From NCBI GenBank assembly GCA_965651135.1, contig CBFGRJ010000246.1, forward strand, positions 1 to 11,136: DNA of 11,136 nt. Direction: 5' to 3'. Below are positions 1-6,094 of this stretch, piece after piece. The notes beneath the pieces were generated by a model, which made no database searches, was not told where the DNA came from, and worked only from the letters and a program-made list of their open reading frames with translations. Position numbers and translations under genes: made by a program. This DNA comes from JAICQQ01 sp965651135. Lineage in GTDB: Bacteria > Myxococcota_A > Polyangia > Polyangiales > Polyangiaceae. Every line of letters starts with the position of its first letter. Positions within the stretch are counted from its first letter, which is position 1.

Positions 1-81
1 ACGCCTGGGGGGGCGCAAGGTGTCTGGCTGCTTCTCGAAGAACCAGAAAATTTGATGAGCCCGGCCCGCCTTGCCGTTCAC

Positions 82-97
82 TGGGAAAAATTTCCCA
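82..97. promoter_or_regulatory. Palindrome TGGGAAA-AA-TTTCCCA, candidate operator
   Basis: Two perfect 7-base arms are separated by two bases. A further half-site TTTCCC lies at 111-116, exactly 20 bases downstream of the TTTCCC at 91-96, so both would face the same side of the helix. AT-rich symmetric elements stand out in this GC-rich sequence. The bound protein is unknown, and no regulator gene is adjacent in the window. Confidence 0.35.
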
Positions 98-191
98 ACG
101 TTTGCGGAGATTTCCCCTGGATGCAGTGCGGAACTGGTTCTAACCAATCGAGATGGTCCGCCCCAGGGTCGTGCGAGTGCCTTGCTCCAAG

Positions 192-221
192 TGGGACCGG
201 TGAAAGCGCCGGTCGCTCCCA
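192..221 (+). other. Strong hairpin in the kinase upstream region
   Basis: GACCGGTG at 195-202 pairs with CGCCGGTC at 207-214 (one G-U pair) around an AAAG loop. TGG at 192-194 can extend the stem with CCA at 219-221 across a small bulge. No T-run follows, so it is not a classical terminator. It may be a stem of a leader or small RNA, or a chance product of high GC. Confidence 0.35.
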
Positions 222-362
222 TGGCCGAATGAATCGCTGCGGTCTCGGTATTGGCCAGGTCACCAGCTACTCAACCTCGCGGGGTTATTGGTTTTCGGGG
301 TCGTCGATCCCGCCCACGGCGTGCAGAAGCCCCGTCGCCGCGTCGACCAGGCATGGAGGCTT

Positions 363-379
363 TTGGCATGGTGCTGGCT
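363..379 (+). promoter_or_regulatory. Sigma-54-like promoter element upstream of the kinase
   Basis: The sequence TTGGCATG-GTGC-TGGCT matches the sigma-54 consensus YTGGCACG-N4-TTGCW at 11 of 13 fixed positions. It has the diagnostic GG and GC dinucleotides with exactly ten bases between them. Transcription would start near base 390, leaving a leader of about 200 bases before the kinase start at 594. Myxobacteria use sigma-54 widely. No enhancer-binding protein gene is in the window, and such matches do occur by chance. Confidence 0.3.
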
Positions 380-593
380 CGCCGGAGCCGCAGCGAAGAG
401 GAATGAGCTTGCAACACCTGATAGACAGCATGCTGCTGCGTAAGAGCTATCGTAAAGGCGAGCGGTTAGTCGTAGAAGATCGACGCGCGGCGCGTCTTGA
501 AGTGCCTGACGCGCTGCGTGAGCTCTATCGCGTTGGCTTCAGCAGCGGCTGTCCGTTTCCAGCGCGTGACCCATGGAACGAAAGGGCGGGGAT

Positions 594-3158
594 ATGTCGG
601 ACACGAACGAGCTGAGGAAGCGAGCGGAGTCGAAGGTCAGGCTCACGCTGCGAAACCAGAGCCGCCCTGACACAGCGGATCCCAGCCAGCTTTGGTACGA
701 GCTGCAAGTGCATCGAGTCGAGCTCGAGCTGCAGAACGACGAATTGCGCGCTGCCCGAGCCACGATCGCCGAAATCCGCGATCGTTATTCCGAGCTATAC
801 GACCGAGCCAACGAGGCACTCGCGGGGCAGCTTGCCTCCGAAGCGCAAAGCACCGCGCTGCTCGATACCGCGTCGGACGCCATCGTGTGCAGCGACTCCT
901 CGGGAACGATCGAAGTGTTCAACCGGGCTGCCGAGCGGCTGTTCGGTTACACCCGCGAAGAGATCCTCGGCACGCCCATCCGGCACTTGCTGGCGCCGCC
1001 CGATCGCGAGCAGCTCGACGCCCGGCTTGGGTCGCGGGAGATGACGGGCACTCCCGACGTTACCCCCCAGCCGCATTGGGAGGCACAGGGGGTAAGAAAA
1101 GATGGTTCCCTGATTCCTCTCGAGATCGGTATCGGGCGCTGGTCCTCCCGCGGCGAGCGCAAGTTCACGGTGATCTTGCACGACCTCAGCAATCGCAAGC
1201 GAGCGGAGGCCGAGCTGCGCAATAGCGAGCTCTTGTTCCGCTCCGTATTCGAGCACTCACCAGTGGGCATGGCGATTCTTTCCCTCGAGGGGTACGTGCA
1301 ACAGGTCAACGCTGCTTTGGCCCGTTTCTTGGGTCGCGATCGTGGCGATCTCATGGGCGAGCCCTTTGCCGATCTGATCCATGCCGACGACCGTGAGATT
1401 GCTCGGCAGGCCTTCGAGCAGGCGCACTCCAACCACGTCGACGGTTGCCGACTCGAGCTTCGCTATTCGACCAGAGGCGGGCCCGTTGCGTTGGGGCAAA
1501 GCATTCTCGCTTGGATCTACGGCGATGCCGGTAAACCTCGGCACGGCATTGCTTTGGTTGCGGATGTGACGGCGCAACGCAAAGCCGAGGTAGAAGATGC
1601 TCGCAGGGCAGTGCAGCTGAGTCATGCCAGGAAATTGGAAGCTCTGGGCACACTCGCGAGTGGTGTGGCTCACGATTTCGGCAATCTCTTGATGGGCATT
1701 CGTGGTTGTGCTCACATTGGGCTCGATGCCTTGGCGCCCGAAAGCCCCGCTCGCATCTACGTGGAAGAAATCAAACGGGCGGCGGAGCGAGGAGCTGTCA
1801 TTCCCAAAAGGCTCTTGCAGTTCAGCCGCAAGCGGAGCGCAGAGCCATCGGTATTCGAGCTCAATCATGTGGTGGCTGGCGCGCGGCGTATGCTCGAACG
1901 CTTACTCGGTGAAGACATAGAGCTGTGTGTGCGCACCGCCGCCGAGGACAGTCGCATTCTGTCCGATGCCGGTCAAATGGAACAGATCTTGTTGAACCTC
2001 GCTGCGAACGCTCGGGATGCAATGCCCGGCGGTGGAGTGCTCGTGATCGAGACTCGCAATCAGACGGTGCTACCGAATGACGAGCGACTGATCCCAGCCG
2101 GAGAGTACGTAGCGTTGAGCGTCACCGATAGCGGCCAGGGTATGAGCGACGAGGTCCGCGAGCGCATTTTCGAGCCGTTCTTTACGACGAAGGAGAGCGG
2201 CCGCGGAACGGGGCTCGGCTTGTCCGCCGTTCACGGGATCGTCGAACAGGCGGGGGGGCACATTCGTGTGATCAGTCAGCCGAACCAGGGTGCGTCGTTC
2301 GAAATTCTGCTGCCAAAGACCAACAGGCGGGTGCCCACCACACATCTCGTCCCCGAGCCGGAAGCGGACATGCCGCAAGGTCACGGCACGGTTCTGGTGG
2401 TGGAAGACGATCCAGCCGTGCGCCTAGGCATCCGCTACTATCTGGAGCGCGGGGGCTATCGAGTGCTGGAGGCCGGTACCGGCGCAAAGGCGATCGAATG
2501 CGGCACGAAGTTTCCTGGTTGTATCGATCTACTCCTGATCGACGTGGTTCTCCCTCAGACCGGCGGTGCTCGGATCGCCCGGGAGTTTACACTGCTCAAA
2601 CCAGCCTGTGCCGTGCTGTTCATGTCGGCGCATCCCGCCGAGCATCTCGAGCGCGAGGGCCGTTTACCGCTTGGCGCGCCCGTGCTTCAAAAGCCGTTTG
2701 GTCCTGAAATCTTGCTGGCCCGCGTGCACGAAGAGCTCGGCGGTGAAAAGGTCGTGCACCCTGCCGTCTTGCAGGCACGAGAGGCGCGGTGCCGAGCGCC
2801 AGCCGGGGCAATTCTGGTGGTGGACGACGAACCAGTGTCCCGTCTGGCGATTAGCGAGCATTTTCGCAACGAGGGCTGGGTCGTCTTCGAAAGCGGCGTG
2901 GGTCGGCAGGCACTCGAGCTGTGTCGCAAGCACCGGGACCAGATCACCGTCCTTCTCATCGATTACTCCTTGCCCGATATGAGTGGCGACGACCTTGCCA
3001 GCCAAATCAAGCAGACCTGTCCCGAAGCGTCGCTGGTGTACATGTCCGGCTATCCGGGCCTGAAGCTCGAGCCACCGGGAACGCTGCTCCAAAAGCCCAT
3101 CGATCTAGAGCTCATTAGTGCCACGGTGGCCGAGATCGCGCGCCACGCGAAGCCGTAG
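594..3158 (+). CDS. Hybrid sensor histidine kinase: PAS-PAS-HisKA-HATPase-REC-REC
   Basis: This 854-residue, soluble-looking hybrid sensor kinase has no evident membrane segment or signal peptide. Residues 32-62 form a charged helix of the kind that precedes PAS domains. Two PAS domains follow (about 85-202 and 212-330), then the dimerisation helix with phospho-acceptor His360, and the ATPase domain with its N box (NLAANARDAM), G1 (DSGQGM, 512-517) and G2 (GRGTGLGL). Two receivers end the protein: the first has Glu/Asp604-606, Asp650, Ser678 and Lys700; the second has Asp743-744, Asp790, Ser818 and Lys834, so both keep the full phosphorylation site. The H box reads AHDFGN where AHDFNN is usual. 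The start at 594 is preferred over ATG 573 because a purine-rich GGGCGGGG precedes it and 573 has no ribosome binding site. No output regulator adjoins, so it is an orphan that presumably passes phosphate to a distant partner. The signal is unknown. Confidence 0.93.
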   Translation: MSDTNELRKRAESKVRLTLRNQSRPDTADPSQLWYELQVHRVELELQNDELRAARATIAEIRDRYSELYDRANEALAGQLASEAQSTALLDTASDAIVCSDSSGTIEVFNRAAERLFGYTREEILGTPIRHLLAPPDREQLDARLGSREMTGTPDVTPQPHWEAQGVRKDGSLIPLEIGIGRWSSRGERKFTVILHDLSNRKRAEAELRNSELLFRSVFEHSPVGMAILSLEGYVQQVNAALARFLGRDRGDLMGEPFADLIHADDREIARQAFEQAHSNHVDGCRLELRYSTRGGPVALGQSILAWIYGDAGKPRHGIALVADVTAQRKAEVEDARRAVQLSHARKLEALGTLASGVAHDFGNLLMGIRGCAHIGLDALAPESPARIYVEEIKRAAERGAVIPKRLLQFSRKRSAEPSVFELNHVVAGARRMLERLLGEDIELCVRTAAEDSRILSDAGQMEQILLNLAANARDAMPGGGVLVIETRNQTVLPNDERLIPAGEYVALSVTDSGQGMSDEVRERIFEPFFTTKESGRGTGLGLSAVHGIVEQAGGHIRVISQPNQGASFEILLPKTNRRVPTTHLVPEPEADMPQGHGTVLVVEDDPAVRLGIRYYLERGGYRVLEAGTGAKAIECGTKFPGCIDLLLIDVVLPQTGGARIAREFTLLKPACAVLFMSAHPAEHLEREGRLPLGAPVLQKPFGPEILLARVHEELGGEKVVHPAVLQAREARCRAPAGAILVVDDEPVSRLAISEHFRNEGWVVFESGVGRQALELCRKHRDQITVLLIDYSLPDMSGDDLASQIKQTCPEASLVYMSGYPGLKLEPPGTLLQKPIDLELISATVAEIARHAKP

Positions 3159-3335
3159 CGCTGGAGTCGGAGCCATCCGACCCAAGACGGATATACTGTG
3201 GCGCAATACTCGTGCCGTCCGCTTCGAAAAGGCGCCCGCGCCAAGTCTGCGTTCGCGCGCACGGGCGGCGCAAGTTCTGCGTCTTGACCATCGAACTACT
3301 GGCGTTGCCGCGTTATCGGCGGTATTCGGGCCGAT

Positions 3336-4493
3336 ATGACGATTGAGGCACAGCCCGTGCAGCTTGGCTTGGGCTTCGAGAACGAGCCGCGTGAAGCGGC
3401 CGCGAGCCTCGCGAAAAGCCCGCTGGCGCTTCGCCTCGCCGCCCTGGAAAAGGAACGGGACAAGCTGCTCCGCAGCATCGAGCGAAAGAAGCTCGCGCTC
3501 GATGCCAGCCTGGAACAGGTCCGGCGTCTCGCGCACGAAGTGTTCAACCTCGTTCAACCGCTGAGAGAACGTGCCCTGGCCTATGCGCAAGAGATCGCGG
3601 ACCTGTTTCGCTCCTTGTTGGGCCCCCAAAGCCGCCTGAGCACTCGTGACAAGCGCAAAGTGAGAGCCGTGTACGACGACCTGCGTGACGCGCTGGCGCT
3701 AGACGAGCTGATCGCGATCTGCGAGCAACCGCCCGCTCCCGCTGCCGACGATCCGGGCGCAAATCGTGGACCTACCGGCGGGGGCACGCCGAGCGATGCG
3801 AATCGAGGCCGGTCCGCCAACAAGCCAACGGGCAAGAATGCAGGCTCCGTAACGGCGCTATTCCGTAAGCTGGCTCTAGCGCTGCATCCGGACCGCGTTC
3901 GCGAAGAATCGGAGAAGGCCAAACGCACCGAGCTGATGAGGGAGGTAACGCGAGCTTACGAGCAGGGCGATTTGGCTCAGCTACTACACTTGGAACGAGT
4001 TTGGCTCGAGCGGGGTGACGTGCAGGCTGCGGACGGCGAACAGGCCGCGCACCAGCGCATCGAAGAGCTCGTCTTGATGAACCAGCAACTGAGGCGACAG
4101 CTGCGCCTGCTGCGCAAGGAAGAAAAAAGCATACGAAGCACTTCGCCCGGGACCCTCGACGAGCGTGGCCGCTTTCATCCGGCACCGGACCTGCAAATGG
4201 CGGTGGACGACATGGAGCGCGAGCTCGTCCGGCTCGATCAAGTAGTGCAGTTCACGCGACGCTTCGAAGCGGGCGCTGTCACGCTCCAGGAGTTTTGCGC
4301 CGGGCCCGATCTCGAGCTCGACGACGAGTTTGGCGATCCGGACGACGAAGATCTCGACGCGCTTTTGATTGAATTCCTCGAGGAAGGGCTGCTCGACGAT
4401 CTCATGCAAGATTTGCGCGCTTCGCACGCCAAGTCCGGCAGGCGCCGCAAAGGCCCTCGTAAGCGGAAGCGGCAACAAACCCGCGCCCGTTAG
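3336..4493 (+). CDS. Divergent J-domain (DnaJ-like) protein with coiled coil
   Basis: The protein has 385 residues. Residues 32-95 are a charged, probably coiled-coil helix. Residues 134-170 are a Gly/Pro/Asn-rich linker. Residues 171-220 form a short J-domain with LFRKLALALHPD, the HPD tripeptide at 184-186, and a following helix ending in LMREVTRAYEQGDLAQLLHLE-type sequence. The HPD loop is what stimulates Hsp70 (DnaK) ATPase in this family. A second helical segment (232-262) follows, then an acidic stretch (325-357) and a Lys/Arg-rich tail (367-385) that could bind nucleic acid or acidic partners. The Gly/Phe and zinc-finger regions of true DnaJ are absent, so it is a specialised co-chaperone rather than DnaJ itself. 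ATG 3336 is the only possible start, since an in-frame TGA lies at 3285-3287 with no other start codon after it; no clear ribosome binding site is seen. The 177-bp gap upstream has a GTCGGA-GCCA-TCCGAC hairpin (3166-3181) and a lone TATACT (3192-3197). Confidence 0.75.
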   Translation: MTIEAQPVQLGLGFENEPREAAASLAKSPLALRLAALEKERDKLLRSIERKKLALDASLEQVRRLAHEVFNLVQPLRERALAYAQEIADLFRSLLGPQSRLSTRDKRKVRAVYDDLRDALALDELIAICEQPPAPAADDPGANRGPTGGGTPSDANRGRSANKPTGKNAGSVTALFRKLALALHPDRVREESEKAKRTELMREVTRAYEQGDLAQLLHLERVWLERGDVQAADGEQAAHQRIEELVLMNQQLRRQLRLLRKEEKSIRSTSPGTLDERGRFHPAPDLQMAVDDMERELVRLDQVVQFTRRFEAGAVTLQEFCAGPDLELDDEFGDPDDEDLDALLIEFLEEGLLDDLMQDLRASHAKSGRRRKGPRKRKRQQTRAR

Positions 4494-4509
4494 GGGATTG
4501 ACAGCACTT

Positions 4510-4530
4510 CAAGGGCAAAAAGCCTTGTTT
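4510..4530 (+). terminator. Possible terminator after the J-domain gene
   Basis: CAAGG-(g)-C at 4510-4516 pairs with GCCTTG at 4522-4527 around an AAAAA loop, followed only by TTT. It sits 17 bases after the J-domain stop codon. The stem is short with one bulged G and the T-run is weak, so termination would be partial at best. A second small hairpin, CGAGT-ATTGCA-ACTCG, follows at 4535-4550. Confidence 0.35.
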
Positions 4531-4571
4531 GGAACGAGTATTGCAACTCGGTTCATCGACTGGGTTTCTGC

Positions 4572-4596
4572 AGGGGGGCTGCAGAGGCCCCCTTTT
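4572..4596 (+). terminator. Intrinsic terminator or attenuator in the leader of the small membrane gene
   Basis: GGGGGC at 4574-4579 pairs perfectly with GCCCCC at 4587-4592, extendable by G-U and A-U pairs on the outside (4572-4573 with 4593-4594), and is directly followed by TTTT (4593-4596). The ribosome binding site AGAGGAG of the next gene begins two bases later. The hairpin could end transcripts from the J-domain gene. If transcription of the small gene starts upstream, it would act as an attenuator or translation-controlling stem. Confidence 0.5.
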
Positions 4597-4611
4597 GAGA
4601 GGAGTTGTAGC

Positions 4612-4800
4612 GTGAAACCGTTCATGAATAAGAAGAGTATTTGGTGGTTGGTTGGCATGGCCGCCTTGGTCGTGGGCTTTCTGGTCGTGGCGATGCTACC
4701 GATTCGAGAGCCTGTGAAGGGCCTCGATGAGCCTGCCGTCAACGTTCCCAGCATGGAGAATGTGCCGCCCGACGGCGCCCTGAAGCTCGAAACGGAATGA
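4612..4800 (+). CDS. Small single-pass membrane protein, 62 residues, unknown function
   Basis: The predicted protein starts with a basic segment (KPFMNKKS), has one hydrophobic helix at about residues 10-29 (from WWLVGM to VVAMLP) and ends in a 33-residue hydrophilic, Pro- and Glu-rich tail. By the positive-inside rule the tail should lie outside the cytoplasm. GTG 4612 is chosen because AGAGGAG (4598-4604) stands seven bases before it. ATG 4624 in the same frame would put that site too far away. The gene is lower in GC than its neighbours. It lies behind a terminator-like hairpin, so it may be separately controlled or attenuated. I do not recognise a family. It could be a small membrane modulator, or an uncleaved-signal type anchored peptide. 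Confidence 0.6.
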   Translation: MKPFMNKKSIWWLVGMAALVVGFLVVAMLPIREPVKGLDEPAVNVPSMENVPPDGALKLETE

Positions 4801-4824
4801 ATCGATGGCCCATCTTGCTTCGTA

Positions 4825-4933
4825 CACGGCGTGGCAACAGCCAGTTTCACGCAGGGTGAAGAGTAGCTCCGGCGGCATTTCGAGATGCCGGCGCTCGTGC
4901 TGAGATCGCCCTCGGTGTCAAAGCCACGCCGTG
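4825..4933 (+). ncRNA. Candidate structured RNA: closed multi-hairpin fold
   Basis: CACGGCGTGGC at 4825-4835 is the exact reverse complement of GCCACGCCGTG at 4923-4933, an 11-bp helix closing an 87-base interior. Three small hairpins can form inside: TTCAC/GTGAA (4846-4860), CGGCAT/ATGCCG (4873-4890) and CTGAG/CTCGG (4900-4915, one G-U pair). Together they give a cloverleaf-like junction. It begins 25 bases after the stop of the small membrane gene. It matches no RNA family I recognise, and the closing sequence may instead be protein-binding sites, because each copy is itself nearly palindromic. The strand is assumed, because the fold is nearly symmetric between strands. Confidence 0.22.
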
Positions 4934-4944
4934 TCCACGCCGTG
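4924..4944. repeat. Tandem CCACGCCGTG repeats, candidate protein-binding sites
   Basis: CCACGCCGTG occurs at 4924-4933 and again at 4935-4944, one helical turn (11 bases) apart. The inverted form CACGGCGTGG is at 4825-4834. The 9-base core CACG-C-CGTG is a palindrome around one base. A fourth core copy is at 315-323. I found no copies inside the coding genes of this window. Such spacing suits cooperative binding by a regulator. Confidence 0.3.
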
Positions 4945-4971
4945 CGCAGCATTCCCCAGCGGTGCGGAACA

Positions 4972-5001
4972 CTACGCGGGCTGCACGGTGATATTAGCCA
5001 T
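4972..5001 (-). CDS. Possible nine-residue leader peptide or dead gene start
   Basis: On the minus strand an ATG (5001-4999) is preceded by AAAGAAAGGA with seven bases between AGGA and ATG, one of the best ribosome binding sites in the window. The frame reads MANITVQPA and then TAG. It could be a leader peptide of an attenuated transcript, or the surviving start of a gene broken by mutation. The downstream minus strand shows no clean continuing frame and no recognisable protein. An inverted repeat GCCATGCC/GGCATGGC lies just upstream (5023-5047). Confidence 0.2.
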   Translation of the reverse strand: MANITVQPA

Positions 5002-5262
5002 ATGTGATTCCTTTCTTTGCGTGCCATGCCGGCGGACCTGGCATGGCGAGGACCCCGAACCGGTCCTGCCGAGGGGTGAGGCTCTGCAACAACCAGACCT
5101 GCCTTCCGTCATTCGACGGCCTGCTGCTTTCGACTCGGCGTTCTAGAAGTTCGCGTTTTAGCGCCGGCGAAAGGAATGTTCTGCGCTCGAGATCCCGCGC
5201 ACATCGTGCGCGAGTGGCACTGTCCGTTCCGTAGCAGCCGTGAACATCTCGTCAGATTTCCC

Positions 5263-5271
5263 TGTGGATAA
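5263..5271 (-). promoter_or_regulatory. Single perfect DnaA box (TTATCCACA)
   Basis: TGTGGATAA on the plus strand is the reverse complement of the consensus DnaA box TTATCCACA. It stands alone: I see no cluster of boxes, no DNA-unwinding element and no dnaA or dnaN gene, so this is not an origin. It may be a regulatory DnaA site upstream of the stress operon or a chance match. Confidence 0.25.
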
Positions 5272-5353
5272 CGCTGATGAATGCCCGGCGGGGGCACGAC
5301 GATTGCATCGCTCCAAGGTCATCACGGGCGCTCATTTTTCGGCCGGAGGACCC

Positions 5354-6094
5354 ATGGATACGACTCAGATATCTTCAACTCCAAAAAAGAAAGAACTGAT
5401 CGATGCACTGACCACGGCGCGTGACAGCGTGCGTGTCCAGTTGCATCTGCTGTCCTTGGAAGCGCGGGAGCGATGGCAGGAGCTGGAATCCAAACTGGAG
5501 GCCCTGCAAGCCAAGCTCGAGCGTGAGGGGGAACGGGTGAGCGAAACCGCTACTCGAAAGGTTCGCGACTTGACTCGATCAGTCAGCCAATTCGTACGAG
5601 AAAACGGTGGCGGTGCCGAGCTCGGTGTCTCTGCTGAGCGGTTGATGAAACCCGCGCGGGCTTGCCAGCCCGGTGACCCATTGAGCGAAGCGGCCCGCCT
5701 GATGTGGGAGCTCGATTGTGGCGCGGTACCGGTAGTGAGCTCCGCAGGCAAGCTCGTGGGCATGATTACCGATCGCGATATCTGCATGGCGGCTTACACG
5801 AGGGGACAGTCGCTGTCGGCGATGAACGTCGAAAGCACGATGTCCTCCAATTTGGTTACGGCTGCGCCCGGTGATTCACTCGCGAAAGTCACGTCACTCA
5901 TGCGAGAGCGGCAAGTCCGTCGCATTCCCATAGTCGATGACGGCAAGCTCGCCGGCATCGTGACCCTTGCGGATATCGCCCGCTACATCGAAGACTCGGC
6001 GGGCTTCGCCACTAGTGGCGTGCTCGAGCTGGCCCACACGCTAGCCGCGATTTCGCAGCCCCGACCCACTACGACGAAGGCGGCAGCAGAGTGA
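5354..6094 (+). CDS. CBS-pair protein with N-terminal coiled coil
   Basis: This 246-residue protein has an N-terminal charged helical segment (about residues 11-82), likely a coiled coil for oligomerisation, and then two CBS motifs (about 96-148 and 160-212). Typical signatures are the stretch AVPVVSSAGKLVGMITDRD (residues 124-141) in the first and RRIPIVDDGKLAGIVTLAD (residues 189-207) in the second. CBS pairs bind adenosine nucleotides such as AMP, ATP or SAM and report energy state. The protein lacks an enzyme domain, so it is probably a sensor or regulatory partner, comparable in style to stand-alone CBS proteins of dormancy regulons. ATG 5354 is chosen because GGAGGA (5345-5350) lies immediately upstream. 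A longer form from GTG 5240 has no ribosome binding site. The stop overlaps the start of the methyltransferase gene (GTGA), indicating translational coupling in one operon. The C-terminal tail (213-246) is variable and Thr/Ala-rich. Confidence 0.88.
   Translation: MDTTQISSTPKKKELIDALTTARDSVRVQLHLLSLEARERWQELESKLEALQAKLEREGERVSETATRKVRDLTRSVSQFVRENGGGAELGVSAERLMKPARACQPGDPLSEAARLMWELDCGAVPVVSSAGKLVGMITDRDICMAAYTRGQSLSAMNVESTMSSNLVTAAPGDSLAKVTSLMRERQVRRIPIVDDGKLAGIVTLADIARYIEDSAGFATSGVLELAHTLAAISQPRPTTTKAAAE

Larger units (their letters stand above)
1..593. other. Gene-free upstream region with regulatory-looking repeats
   Basis: No gene here is convincing. One plus-strand frame is open from base 1 to 615, but its translation is rich in Ser, Gly, Arg and Cys, resembles no family I know, and lacks the strong GC preference at third codon positions seen in the neighbouring genes. 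A different frame ending in TGA at 53-55 has GC-rich third positions over its 17 codons and could be the tail of a gene lying mostly upstream, but that is too short to call. The stretch does hold a palindrome at 82-97, a strong hairpin near 192-221, a CACGGCGTG site at 315-323, a sigma-54-like element at 363-379 and a GC-rich hairpin GGCTC-GCCG-GAGCC at 376-389. It probably serves as the regulatory region of the kinase gene, possibly with a small RNA or a decayed gene. Confidence 0.5.
4801..5353. other. 553-bp gene-free region rich in inverted repeats
   Basis: No convincing protein gene is present; open frames on both strands give Arg/Ser/Cys-rich sequence without family resemblance. Perfect inverted repeats are unusually dense: TTCAC/GTGAA (4846-4860), CGGCAT/ATGCCG (4873-4890), GCCATGCC/GGCATGGC (5023-5047), AGGACC/GGTCCT (5049-5067), CCGTC/GACGG (5106-5119) and CGCGCAC/GTGCGCG (5196-5212). 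None has a T-run typical of a terminator. An AT-rich island lies at about 4989-5020. The region precedes the CBS-pcm-usp operon and must contain its promoter, although no clear -35/-10 pair is visible. Likely contents are regulatory sites, one or more structured RNAs, or a decayed gene. Confidence 0.55.

Noticed and set aside
573..593. ATG 573 as the kinase start
   Set aside because: No ribosome binding site precedes it; ATG 594 has a purine-rich sequence upstream and begins the conserved pre-PAS helix more naturally.
52..615. Open frame of 187 codons, and its C-terminal part from ATG 403 (70 codons), ahead of the kinase
   Set aside because: The translation has no family character and weak third-position GC. 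AGAGG is only one base from ATG 403, too close to serve as its ribosome binding site, and the frame overlaps the kinase start.
3192..3197. TATACT as a -10 box for the J-domain gene
   Set aside because: No acceptable -35 hexamer lies 16-18 bases upstream (GGAGCC at the optimal position), so it is a lone match.
4498..4503. Perfect TTGACA as a -35 box for the small membrane gene
   Set aside because: No -10-like hexamer is found at 16-18 bases; the sequence there is AGCCTT. The region instead forms a hairpin.
4509..5027. 172-codon minus-strand frame
   Set aside because: It is antisense to the small membrane gene and its translation is Ser/Thr/Arg-rich without similarity; typical chance frame.
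5213..5233. Sigma-54-like TGGCAC before the CBS operon
   Set aside because: The GG is not followed by GC after ten bases; the -12 element is absent.
5240..5353. GTG 5240 as an upstream start for the CBS protein
   Set aside because: It has no ribosome binding site, adds 38 residues of no family character, and the good GGAGGA precedes ATG 5354.
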